Below are positions 23,420 through 31,331 of a stretch of DNA of 64,000 nucleotides, piece after piece (position 1 is the first letter of the stretch; each line of letters starts with the position of its first letter). The translations under genes were made by a program, and so were the position numbers. Location: assembly GCA_916988195.3 (NCBI GenBank), contig CAKASQ030000006.1:1-64000 (forward strand). Direction: 5' to 3'. This DNA is from Oscillospiraceae bacterium (lineage in GTDB: Bacteria > Bacillota > Clostridia > Oscillospirales > Oscillospiraceae). The notes beneath the pieces are model-generated. The model saw only the letters and a program-made list of their open reading frames with translations, did not search any database and was not told the origin of the DNA.

Positions 23420-24528
23420 ACGGTAACTCCTTTGCTGATATAAAGCGGATGTTCCGGCGTACCCTGGAGTCTGGTATCCGGCTTGACAGTAACATTTTTA
23501 TCCAAAATCACATAGCGCAGCTGCGAGCGCGCGCCGACCTTGCTTCCCTGCATCAGAACCGAGCTCTCCACCTGCGTATCCTCGTCCAGATCGACCTCGC
23601 GGAAAATGACCGAATGGTTCGCGTTTCCGAAGATATGGCAGCCGTCGGCCACAAGGCAGTCGGAGGCCTGTCCGTGCTCGCCAAACAGTGTCGGCACCGA
23701 GTCACGGACCTTCGTGTAGATCGGAAGATTCGTCCGAAACAGGCTGTGCCGCACATCCTGGTCGAGAAGTTTCAAATTGTTCTCATAAAACTCCTGCAAG
23801 CTCTCGTTAAAGAGCGCAATATTCTGGAACGAATAGACGTTCACGGAGAGCTTTCCCTCGTTGTACTGCGGCAGCACGAAATCCCGCTCGAAATAGCACT
23901 TTCCGTGCGGCACAAGCTCCTGGATGATGTTCAGAAGCTTCTTGCGCTCGATGACAAACATGCTCATACCGGAAAGATAATCCTTCGGCGCGCAGTAGTC
24001 AACCGCCAGATCGACGACCTTTCCGCTGTCGTCTACCTTCAATGCCAGCGTCTGCGTGCGCCGTCCGTCGGCTCTTCCCGCCTTTGCTACCACTGTCAGA
24101 TCACACCCGGAAGCCACATGCGCGTCAACGACCTCCGCGAAGTCGATCGCACACAGAACCGTCGTATCCGACAAAATGACATATTCCGCGTCGCTTCGCT
24201 CTAAAACCGGCAGCGCCGTTTGCAGCGCCTCGAGCTTTCCGCGGTACGCGCCCGTGTGTCCCGTTGCGTACGGCGGCAAAAATCGCACGTTTTCGCCCAG
24301 ATGCAGGTCCCAGTCCTCGCAATTCGCCAGATGGTCCATCAGCGACTGGTAATTATATTTTGTGATGATGCCGATGTTCCGGATACCGGAGTTGCTCATG
24401 TTCGAGAGCACAAAGTCAATCTGCCGGTAGCGCCCGCCGAACGGAATCGAGCCCGAGGTGCGCTCCCAGGTGAGGTTTCCCATCTTGCTGTCATAGATGT
24501 TCGAGAAAATAATGCCCATTGCTTCCAT
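23416..24528 (-). CDS. glgD: Glucose-1-phosphate adenylyltransferase subunit GlgD
   Basis: The 370-residue protein is the GlgD paralogue found beside GlgC in Firmicutes. An N-terminal nucleotidyltransferase fold (MGIIFSNIYDSKMGNLT, IPFGGRYRQIDFVLSNMSNS) is followed by a C-terminal left-handed beta-helix. It lacks the GGxGxRL pyrophosphorylase loop seen in GlgC, as expected for a regulatory or non-catalytic partner. GGGGG lies 8 bases before ATG 24528; an in-frame ATG three codons later is possible. It overlaps glgA by four bases. Confidence 0.95.
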   Translation of the reverse strand: MEAMGIIFSNIYDSKMGNLTWERTSGSIPFGGRYRQIDFVLSNMSNSGIRNIGIITKYNYQSLMDHLANCEDWDLHLGENVRFLPPYATGHTGAYRGKLEALQTALPVLERSDAEYVILSDTTVLCAIDFAEVVDAHVASGCDLTVVAKAGRADGRRTQTLALKVDDSGKVVDLAVDYCAPKDYLSGMSMFVIERKKLLNIIQELVPHGKCYFERDFVLPQYNEGKLSVNVYSFQNIALFNESLQEFYENNLKLLDQDVRHSLFRTNLPIYTKVRDSVPTLFGEHGQASDCLVADGCHIFGNANHSVIFREVDLDEDTQVESSVLMQGSKVGARSQLRYVILDKNVTVKPDTRLQGTPEHPLYISKGVTV

Positions 24529-24546
24529 GTTCGCGTCCCCCTTCCA

Positions 24547-25731
24547 TCAGACGATCGCGCCCGGCTCAATGACCGTGCCCTCGGAAATTTCCTTCTCCTT
24601 GCCGATGACGCTGATGCGCCGCTCGCCGTTTTCGACGTCTCCGCCGATCTTCGCCCCCGCACGGATAACGCAGCCCTCGGCAATGATCGCGTTGCGGATG
24701 GATGCGCCGTTTTCAATCACCACGTCCGGCATGATCACGCTGTCGATGACCTCCGCGCCCTTGCCGACCGTGCAGCCGGTCGAGATGACCGAGTGCTCGA
24801 TCATGCCATAAATTTCGCAGCCGTCGGCTACAAAGCTCTCATGCAGCTCCGCCGATTTTGCAATGTAGCTTGCGGGCTTCGTCGCATTTCTGGCGTAGAT
24901 CTTGTGACCTTCCGGACCGTAGATATCGAATGCCGGGTGCTTGCCGAGCAGGTCCATGTTCGCCTCCCAGAGGCTCGAGATCGTGCCCACGTCCTTCCAG
25001 TATCCATCAAACTGATAGGCAAACAGCCGATGGCCGGAAGAAAGCAGCGCCGGGATAATGTTCTTGCCAAAGTCGTTTTCGCTCGTGGGGTCGGCTTCAT
25101 CCGCCTCGAGGAACTCTTTCAGAACGCTCCACTTGAAGATATAAATGCCCATCGACGCGTTCGTCGATTTCGGAACCTTGGGCTTCTCCTCAAACTCGTA
25201 GATCGAGCCATCCTCGCGCGTGTTCATAATGCCGAAGCGGGACGCTTCCTTTAAGGGCACGTCGCGCACGGCAATCGTGCAGTCCGAGTCCATGCTCTCA
25301 TGGAACTTCAGCATCGCCGCGTAGTCCATCTTGTAGATATGGTCGCCCGAGAGGATGAGGACGTTATCCGGGTTGTAGCGCTGGATAAAGCCAATGTTCT
25401 GGTAGATGGCGTTCGCCGTGCCCTTGTACCATTCGGAGTTTTTGCTCTTGGCGTAGGGCGGCAGCACCTGCACGCCGCCGTGTGAGGAGTTGAGGCCCCA
25501 CGGCTGGCCGTTTCCGATATATTCGTTCAGCTCCAGCGGCTGATACTGCGTCAGAATGCCGACGGTATCGATCTTGGAGTTGACGCAGTTGGACAGCGGG
25601 AAATCAATGATCCGGTATTTGCCGCCGAAGGGAACCGCGGGCTTTGCCGTATTCTCCGTCAGAACCATCAGGCGGCTTCCCTGCCCGCCTGCCAGCAGCA
25701 TCGCGACACAACGCTTTTTCTGAAATTGCAT
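24547..25731 (-). CDS. glgC: Glucose-1-phosphate adenylyltransferase
   Basis: The 394-residue catalytic subunit makes ADP-glucose, the committed step of glycogen synthesis. It has the loop [10 protein letters not shown] (residues 12-21), [20 protein letters not shown], the active-site [11 protein letters not shown] and [12 protein letters not shown]. The C-terminal beta-helix carries hexapeptide repeats. It lies 20 bp after glgB and 18 bp before glgD, in one transcription unit. Confidence 0.97.
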   Translation of the reverse strand: MQFQKKRCVAMLLAGGQGSRLMVLTENTAKPAVPFGGKYRIIDFPLSNCVNSKIDTVGILTQYQPLELNEYIGNGQPWGLNSSHGGVQVLPPYAKSKNSEWYKGTANAIYQNIGFIQRYNPDNVLILSGDHIYKMDYAAMLKFHESMDSDCTIAVRDVPLKEASRFGIMNTREDGSIYEFEEKPKVPKSTNASMGIYIFKWSVLKEFLEADEADPTSENDFGKNIIPALLSSGHRLFAYQFDGYWKDVGTISSLWEANMDLLGKHPAFDIYGPEGHKIYARNATKPASYIAKSAELHESFVADGCEIYGMIEHSVISTGCTVGKGAEVIDSVIMPDVVIENGASIRNAIIAEGCVIRAGAKIGGDVENGERRISVIGKEKEISEGTVIEPGAIV

Positions 25732-25751
25732 TTCTGTTTCCTCCTCTTGCG

Positions 25752-27641
25752 TTACGGTTTCGTTTGGGGTCTGGCGCGCGTGTATCGGTAGAAGCAGACG
25801 CTCATCGGCGGGATGCGGAACAGGCCGCTCTGCTTCTGATTGTGCGAAGGCGTTTTCTCTGTGCGGACGATCTCTGGTTTAAACCCGTATCCGCCGAATG
25901 CCTCGTCGTCGGTATTGAGAACCGGAACATACCAGCCCTGCTTCGGAAGACCCAGCCGGTAGTTTTCCCGCAGCACGGGGCAGAAATTGCAGACGACGAC
26001 AAGTTCCCGCCCCTTCCGGTCCTTCCGGCGGAAGGCGATGACGGAGTTGTCCCGGTCGTCCGGCTCGATCCATTCATACCCGCCCCAGTCGGAGTCGTTC
26101 TCCCACAGCTCGCGGTGCTCCAGATAAAACTGGTTGAGTGTCCTGACAAAATGCTGCATCTTCTCGTGCTTCTCATAGCCGAGCAGCAGCCAGTCGAGTC
26201 CCTGCTTGAAGTTCCATTCGATGAACTGCGCAAATTCGCTTCCCATGAAGTTGAGCTTCTTCCCCGGGTGTGCCATCTGATAGGCATAGAGTACACGAAG
26301 GTTGTTGAATTTATCGTCGTAATTGCCGGGCATTTTCCCGATCAGCGAACATTTTCCGTGCACCACCTCGTCGTGGCTCAAGGGCAAAATAAAATTCTCG
26401 GAAAACGCGTAGGTCATGGAGAACGTGAGCGCGTTGTGGTCTCCCTTACGGTACAGCGGATCGAGCGACATATACCGCAGCATATCGTTCATCCAGCCCA
26501 TGTTCCACTTGAACAGGAACCCCAGTCCCCCGTCGTAGTCGGGCTTTGTGATGAGCGGAAACGCAGTCGACTCCTCGGCGATCATCATGACCGACGGCTC
26601 CGCCTGAAACGCCGCCGCGTTCAGCTGCCGCAGAAAGTCGATGGCCTCCAGGTTTTCGCGCCCGCCGAACCGGTTCGGCTTGTAGTTTGGCCGGTTATAG
26701 TCGAGATACAGCATCGAGGCCACCGCGTCGACCCGGATACCGTCAGCATGAAACTGCGTGAGCCAGTAGCAGGCATTCGAGATCAAAAACGAGCGCACCT
26801 CGGGCTTGCCGTAATCATAGATCCGCGTCGTCCAGTCGGGGTGCTCGTTCATCGCGGGGTCGGAGAGCTCATAGCAGCACGTACCGTCAAATTCATAGAG
26901 CCCGTTCCCATCCTTCGGAAAATGCGCCGGCACCCAATCGAGAATCACGCCGATGTCCCGCTTGTGCGCCTCGTCGATGAAATACTTGAGGTCCTGCGGT
27001 GTGCCGTACCGGTGCGTCGGCGCGTAGTAGCACGTGATCTGATAGCCCCACGAGGGGTCGTAGGGATATTCCATAATCGGCAGCAGCTCCACGTGCGTAT
27101 AGCCCATGTCCTTCACGTAGGGAAGAAGCTCGCCAGCCAGCTCCCGGAAGCTCAGAACGCTTCCGTCCTCGTGCCGCTTCCACGAGCCCGCGTGCACCTC
27201 GTAAATATTGACCGGCCGCCGAAGGACGTTTTCCTTTCTGCGCCGGGCTCTATACAGGCTGTCGTGCCACACAAAGCCATCTTCCGCCTCAATGATACTC
27301 GCCGTATCCGGCAGCACCCCGCAGCGGTTTCCGTAGGGGTCCGTCTTATAGATCGTCCGGCCGTCTTTTGTCTTGACGCAGAGCTTATAGCGCTGGCCTG
27401 CCTTTGCGAATTTGGAAAACACCTCCCACACGCCGCAGCCGACCGGCTGCATCGGAAGGTCCTCCTCATTCCAGAAGTTGAAATCTCCCGTCACGCGAAC
27501 CGACTGCGCCTGCGGCGCCCAAGTCCGGAAGACAAATCCGTTTACGCCTTCGCGCACCTCCGGGTGGCACCCGAGATACCTGTACGCGTCCGCCGCGCCG
27601 CTCGTGTGAAATTGCTCCAAAAACACCTGAAACTGCTCCAT
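25752..27641 (-). CDS. glgB: 1,4-alpha-glucan branching enzyme
   Basis: The 629-residue GH13 enzyme introduces alpha-1,6 branches. It has a CBM48 domain (about 15-110, [18 protein letters not shown]) and a catalytic barrel (about 130-500). The barrel carries [35 protein letters not shown] (nucleophile Asp), [11 protein letters not shown] (acid/base Glu) and [14 protein letters not shown]-terminal all-beta domain completes it. AAAGAGGTC precedes ATG 27641. It is the first full-length gene of the glycogen operon, behind a leader of about 245 nt. Confidence 0.97.
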   Translation of the reverse strand: MEQFQVFLEQFHTSGAADAYRYLGCHPEVREGVNGFVFRTWAPQAQSVRVTGDFNFWNEEDLPMQPVGCGVWEVFSKFAKAGQRYKLCVKTKDGRTIYKTDPYGNRCGVLPDTASIIEAEDGFVWHDSLYRARRRKENVLRRPVNIYEVHAGSWKRHEDGSVLSFRELAGELLPYVKDMGYTHVELLPIMEYPYDPSWGYQITCYYAPTHRYGTPQDLKYFIDEAHKRDIGVILDWVPAHFPKDGNGLYEFDGTCCYELSDPAMNEHPDWTTRIYDYGKPEVRSFLISNACYWLTQFHADGIRVDAVASMLYLDYNRPNYKPNRFGGRENLEAIDFLRQLNAAAFQAEPSVMMIAEESTAFPLITKPDYDGGLGFLFKWNMGWMNDMLRYMSLDPLYRKGDHNALTFSMTYAFSENFILPLSHDEVVHGKCSLIGKMPGNYDDKFNNLRVLYAYQMAHPGKKLNFMGSEFAQFIEWNFKQGLDWLLLGYEKHEKMQHFVRTLNQFYLEHRELWENDSDWGGYEWIEPDDRDNSVIAFRRKDRKGRELVVVCNFCPVLRENYRLGLPKQGWYVPVLNTDDEAFGGYGFKPEIVRTEKTPSHNQKQSGLFRIPPMSVCFYRYTRARPQTKP

Positions 27642-27709
27642 AGACTGACCTCTTTCTCTTGTTTAGGGGGCATAGCCAAGCCCTACCGACGCGCCCCTAG
27701 AAACGCAAA

Positions 27710-27739
27710 CAGCCAACTCCCGCCTACGGGAATCGGCTG
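27710..27739 (-). terminator. Hairpin in the glg operon leader
   Basis: The minus strand can form CAGCC...TCCCG-TAGG-CGGGA...GGCTG followed by TTTGCGTTTC. It lies between the glg promoter and glgB. The imperfect T run suggests a partial terminator or attenuator. Confidence 0.45.
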
Positions 27740-27741
27740 CA

Positions 27742-27855
27742 TCAAAAGCACATAAAAAGACCCATTTGTCCAAGGCCGAACGAGCCCCGGACGCACGCCG
27801 CGCACGCGCCCTTCGATGCTCCGGTATTCCATCTCGGAAACAAAAACCGCTGCAT
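27742..27855 (-). CDS. Possible 37-residue leader ORF upstream of glgB
   Basis: An ATG at 27855 has a strong AAGGAGG 7 bases upstream and opens a 37-codon frame that stops at 27742, just before the leader hairpin. The peptide begins MQRFLFPRWNTG and is rich in Gly, Cys and Phe, with no repeated amino-acid run that would explain classical attenuation. No homologue is recognised. An overlapping 72-codon frame lacks a good ribosome binding site. It could be a regulatory leader peptide or chance. Confidence 0.3.
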   Translation of the reverse strand: MQRFLFPRWNTGASKGACAACVRGSFGLGQMGLFMCF

Positions 27856-27891
27856 CCGTCGTCCTCCTTGCTGCCATTGGTCTATGGTAAG

Positions 27892-27920
27892 ATTTTACCA
27901 CGTTTCAGCTCGCTTCGCAA
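27892..27920 (-). promoter_or_regulatory. Glycogen operon promoter
   Basis: The minus strand has TTGCGA (27915-27920), a 17 bp spacer and TAAAAT (27892-27897). It is the best candidate upstream of glgB. Confidence 0.55.
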
Positions 27921-27979
27921 GCAGAAAATCCGCCCAAAGCTTTGTCGCTATTGCCAGTTGACGTCCCTTTTTCGTGTCC

Positions 27980-28124
27980 GCCTCGCAGAGTTTCGCCCCG
28001 CAGGGCGAAATAAAATGGAAATCCATGTTATCCGGCGGCTCTGCCGACCGGAAACATACCTATCACTTCGCAAGTGTGAGCTTTTCACGCAGCACGTGAA
28101 AAGCTTGCGCGCAGTCGAAGTGCA
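27980..28124 (+). repeat. Variable-hairpin repeat, copy B
   Basis: This 145 bp copy shares constant blocks with copy A (GCCTCGCAGAG, TTATCCGGCGGCT, GACCGGAAACATACCTATCAC, GCGCGCAGTCGA). Hairpin 1 is TTTCGCCC/GGGCGAAA and hairpin 2 is AGCTTTTCACG/CGTGAAAAGCT. The closing pair reads CACTTCG/CGAAGTG here but CACCTCG/CGAGGTG in copies A and C, a compensatory change. It lies between the glg promoter and the gap terminator. Confidence 0.85.
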
Positions 28125-28131
28125 TTTCCCA

Positions 28132-28169
28132 ATAAAAAAACGGCAGCACGCTGTGCTGCCGTTTTTTAT
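28132..28169. terminator. gap terminator (symmetric)
   Basis: ATAAAAAAACGGCAGCAC pairs with GTGCTGCCGTTTTTTAT around a 2-base loop, directly after the gap stop. It would work on either strand. Confidence 0.85.
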
Positions 28170-28173
28170 TGCG

Positions 28174-29205
28174 TTAGCCGAGCTCGGAGAAGTACTTGAT
28201 CGTACGGACCATCTGGCTGGTGTAGGAGTTCTCGTTGTCGTACCAGGAGACGACCTGAACCTGCGTGTCGCCGTTCGGCAGCGGCAGAACCATGGTCTGC
28301 GTTGCATCGAACAGGGAGCCGAAGCGCATGCCGATGATGTCGGAGGAGACGATCTCGTCGGTGTTGTAGCCGAAGGACTCGGTAGCCTCAGCCTTCATCT
28401 GTGCGTTGACCTGCTCAACGGTGACAGTGCCCTTGACGACGGCGTTCAGGATCGTGGTGGAGCCGGTGGGGGTAGGAACACGCTGGGCAGCGCCGATCAG
28501 CTTGCCGTTCAGCTCCGGGATGACCAGGCCGATGGCCTTTGCAGCGCCGGTGGAGTTCGGAACGATGTTGACAGCGCAGGCGCGGGAGCGGCGAAGGTCG
28601 CCCTTCTTCTGCGGGCCGTCGAGCGGCATCTGGTCGCCGGTGTAAGCGTGAATGGTGCACATAATGCCGGACTCGATCGGAGCCAGATCGTTCAGAGCCT
28701 TCGCCATCGGAGCCAGGCAGTTGGTGGTGCAGGAAGCAGCGGAGATGATCTTGTCTTCCTTGGTCAGGGTGTTGTGGTTGACGTTATAGACGATGGTGGG
28801 CAGATCGTTGCCAGCCGGAGCGGAGATAACGACCTTGCGGGCGCCTGCGTCGATATGAGCCTGTGCCTTTGCCTTGCTGGTGTAGAAGCCGGTGCACTCG
28901 AGCACAACGTCAACGCCCAGCTTGCCCCAGGGCAGTTCCGCAGCATTCGGCACCTTGTAGATGACGATCTTCTTGCCGTCGACAACGATGTAGTTGTCTT
29001 CGCCTTCGCCCTCGTGGAAATCAACGGTATGACCCTGCGCAACATAGTTGCCCTGCGTGGAGTCGTACTTCAGCAGATGCGCCAGCATCTTGGCGGAAGT
29101 CAGGTCGTTGATGGCGACAACCTCGTAGCCTTCCGCGCCGAACATCTGACGGAATGCCAGACGGCCGATACGTCCAAAACCATTGATCGCAACTTTAACA
29201 GACAT
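28174..29205 (-). CDS. gap: Glyceraldehyde-3-phosphate dehydrogenase
   Basis: The 343-residue enzyme oxidises glyceraldehyde-3-phosphate in glycolysis. The NAD-binding start [15 protein letters not shown], the active-site [12 protein letters not shown] (catalytic Cys, near residue 157) and the C-terminal [16 protein letters not shown] are all intact. AAGGAGG precedes ATG 29205, a promoter lies at 29290-29318 and a terminator follows the stop, so it is monocistronic. The length is typical. Confidence 0.98.
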   Translation of the reverse strand: MSVKVAINGFGRIGRLAFRQMFGAEGYEVVAINDLTSAKMLAHLLKYDSTQGNYVAQGHTVDFHEGEGEDNYIVVDGKKIVIYKVPNAAELPWGKLGVDVVLECTGFYTSKAKAQAHIDAGARKVVISAPAGNDLPTIVYNVNHNTLTKEDKIISAASCTTNCLAPMAKALNDLAPIESGIMCTIHAYTGDQMPLDGPQKKGDLRRSRACAVNIVPNSTGAAKAIGLVIPELNGKLIGAAQRVPTPTGSTTILNAVVKGTVTVEQVNAQMKAEATESFGYNTDEIVSSDIIGMRFGSLFDATQTMVLPLPNGDTQVQVVSWYDNENSYTSQMVRTIKYFSELG

Positions 29206-29289
29206 GAATAATTTCCTCCTTATTTTATCGCCGGCGCGCCAAGCGGCAAACCGGACACGAAACTACACATTCATTCATCATTCTTTCAA

Positions 29290-29318
29290 ATTATAGTCCA
29301 TTTGAAAGCAGGTGTCCA
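29290..29318 (-). promoter_or_regulatory. gap promoter
   Basis: The minus strand has TGGACA (29313-29318), a 17 bp spacer and TATAAT (29290-29295), about 85 bases before the ATG. An inverted repeat CTTTCAAAT/ATTTGAAAG surrounds the -10. Confidence 0.75.
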
Positions 29319-29430
29319 GTATTATTTTTGCCAAAAAGAGCCGCTCTATGCGCTGTTATATTTACATTTTTCATAGTTTCGAACATTTTAGCGGTTGGAC
29401 TTCCAAATTTCAGGCTTGCGCCTTCCAATG

Positions 29431-31029
29431 TCAGAATTTCACCCGTTCCAACACCTTCCCACAAAATGAGGGCCTGCGCTTTCCATGAAGAATTGCAGGT
29501 TCTCCTGCAACAAACACGTGCTCCATTCCCTGCGCGAGCTGTCTCGGCTCCTGATACGTTCCCGCCTCATGAAGTCCTTCCAGCGCGAACACATTGATAT
29601 CCGCGTCCATCCCCGGCTGAAGTCTGCCCTTGACGGAAAGACGCAGCCGCGCAGCCGGCAGCCCCGTCACCTTCTGCACCGCTTTGCATACCGGCAGCAC
29701 CCCCGCGCGCACGTACCGCTCAAACAGCCGCACAAACGTTCCGTACACTCTCGGATGCACCAGTCCTTCGGTGGGATATGTCGCATCGGAAATGACGCAG
29801 GTCGTATCGTCCTGCAAAATTGCCGCAATATCCTCCTCGGCGGTAATAAAATCGATCATGCTCACCGCGCACCGCTCGTCGGCAAGCAAATCAAACGCGC
29901 AGTCAAAGGGGTCTTTTTGCTGCATGGCGGCAATTTCCGCAATCGACCTTCCCTCGTAAATTTTGTTTTCCGGCCTCGTGACGCTAGACGCGACAATGTT
30001 CTCCCAGCCGACCAGCAGCGAGATATTTTCAAAGTCGCTTCCCGTCTCCATGCGCCTTCTGATCTGCGCCCGGAACGAGGGTTTTCTCAAGTTCTCGCTG
30101 AGTGCGTCGAGTCCGCCCTCCTGGCACTCCGGGGGCAGGATGTGAATGAGCTGTGTCGAGCCCGCCGTATACGGGTACGCGTCGCAGAAAATCTCCACGC
30201 CGTTCTCCCGCGCCCGCGCCATCCGGCGCAGCATATTGGGCGTCGACCGGTGCCAGTTCGCCTTTCCGATGGATTTTAAGTGGCTGATCTCGACCGGTGT
30301 ATGAAGCACTTTTCCGACCGCAATCATTTCTTCAAGCGCCGCCTCCACGCCGCTTCCCTCCTGCCGCATGTGGACGGTGATGGGAATCCCGGAATTTTGC
30401 AGCGGTGCGAGCGCCCGGATGAGTTCTTCCGTCGTATAAAAGCACTCCGGCGCGTACCCAAGTCCCAGCGACACGCCGAGCGCGCCGTCCGCCAAAGCCT
30501 GCTCGATGGCCGCGTGAATTCTCCGGTAATGCACGTCGTCTAATCGCTGCACGCCGAAGCCAGCCGCCTGCGCGCGCATCGTCCCGCCGCCTGTCAGCAT
30601 GCCGATGTTGACCGCGAGCCTCTGCTCTTTTACCGCCTGCAAGTACGAGCCCATCGACTCCGTCCGCATCTGCTCCTCCGGCCTTCCCGTCACAGAGGTC
30701 AGATAGTCGAAAATATCCGTTTGAAACGCGCCGCCGCTCGGCGCGATCGAAAGCCCGCAGTTGCCGTTGACGATCGTCGTCAGTCCCTGAAAGAGCTCCG
30801 CGTCGCCGAAGCCTTCCCGGAAAAGCGCCGCGTCCGCGTGCCTGTGGATGTCGATAAAGCCCGGCGTAACAAGCCGTCCCGTCACATCGAGCGTGCTTTT
30901 TGCCTGCGCGCCCGATAGGTCCCCGACCGCTGCGATTTTGCCGTCCAGAATGCCAACGTCCGCCAAAAAGCCTTCCTTCCCGCTCCCGTCGATCACCGTT
31001 CCGCCGCGCAGAATCCAATCAAAAATCAT
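29431..31029 (-). CDS. N-acyl-D-amino-acid deacylase-like amidohydrolase
   Basis: The 532-residue protein belongs to the D-aminoacylase/dihydroorotase-like amidohydrolases. An N-terminal beta domain (ILRGGTVIDGSGKEGFLADV) leads to the metal site GFIDIHRHADAALF. NGNCGLSIAPSG, ITVHMRQEGSG, VEISHLKSIGK and the catalytic-region ISDATYP follow. The usual HxH motif reads HRH here, preceded by D. The substrate is probably an N-acyl-D-amino acid or a related cyclic amide, but specificity is not certain. GGGAGTG precedes ATG 31029. It is separated from glgP by a terminator. Confidence 0.85.
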   Translation of the reverse strand: MIFDWILRGGTVIDGSGKEGFLADVGILDGKIAAVGDLSGAQAKSTLDVTGRLVTPGFIDIHRHADAALFREGFGDAELFQGLTTIVNGNCGLSIAPSGGAFQTDIFDYLTSVTGRPEEQMRTESMGSYLQAVKEQRLAVNIGMLTGGGTMRAQAAGFGVQRLDDVHYRRIHAAIEQALADGALGVSLGLGYAPECFYTTEELIRALAPLQNSGIPITVHMRQEGSGVEAALEEMIAVGKVLHTPVEISHLKSIGKANWHRSTPNMLRRMARARENGVEIFCDAYPYTAGSTQLIHILPPECQEGGLDALSENLRKPSFRAQIRRRMETGSDFENISLLVGWENIVASSVTRPENKIYEGRSIAEIAAMQQKDPFDCAFDLLADERCAVSMIDFITAEEDIAAILQDDTTCVISDATYPTEGLVHPRVYGTFVRLFERYVRAGVLPVCKAVQKVTGLPAARLRLSVKGRLQPGMDADINVFALEGLHEAGTYQEPRQLAQGMEHVFVAGEPAILHGKRRPSFCGKVLERVKF

Positions 31030-31059
31030 ATTGCACTCCCTTCTTCCAAATCCCACAAA

Positions 31060-31082
31060 AGCCCCGGGCGCTGCCCGGGGCT
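31060..31082 (-). terminator. Terminator of the maltodextrin operon
   Basis: AGCCCCGGGC-GC... pairs as AGCCCCGGG/CCCGGGGCT and is followed by TTTTG on the minus strand, upstream of the D-aminoacylase-like gene. Confidence 0.7.
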
Positions 31083-31127
31083 CAGTCTGTCAAGCTTCTT
31101 TCCACCGCTCAAAACACATTGCTCTTC

Positions 31128-31153
31128 GTAGGGGCGGACGACTCTGTCCGCCC
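31128..31153. repeat. Short GTAGGGGCGGAC hairpin (variant arm)
   Basis: GTAGGGGCGGACGACTCTG followed by TCCGCCC has the GTAGGGG start of the larger repeat family but a different stem (GGGCGGAC/GTCCGCCC). It may be a single arm or a related family, 33 bp from copy 2. Confidence 0.55.
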
Positions 31154-31185
31154 TTGCAAAGGTTCCGTGCACTTCCGGAATGTCC

Positions 31186-31295
31186 GTAGGGGGCGATGCC
31201 CACATCGCCCCATTGGGCAATTACGAATTTGCCGGAAATCCCCGAAAAAAAACGGTGCATTTTGCCGGGTCGATGTAGGAGGCATCGACCCCTAC
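31186..31295. repeat. GTAGGGG repeat element, copy 2
   Basis: This 110 bp copy has the same inverted ends and interior (TTTGCCGGAAATCCCCG...TTTGCCGGGTCGATG) as copies 1 and 3. The right arm has a small insertion (CGATGTAGGAGGCATCG). Confidence 0.85.
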
Positions 31296-31331
31296 GCAAT
31301 TTTTTGCGGCTCTAATCCCTTCCTCTTACGG

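Noticed and set aside
25644-27755. A 703-codon plus-strand frame
   Set aside because: It is antisense to glgB and glgC, both of which have intact catalytic motifs.
27683-27901. A 72-codon frame in the glg leader
   Set aside because: It starts at the transcript edge without a ribosome binding site; the overlapping 37-codon frame is better placed.
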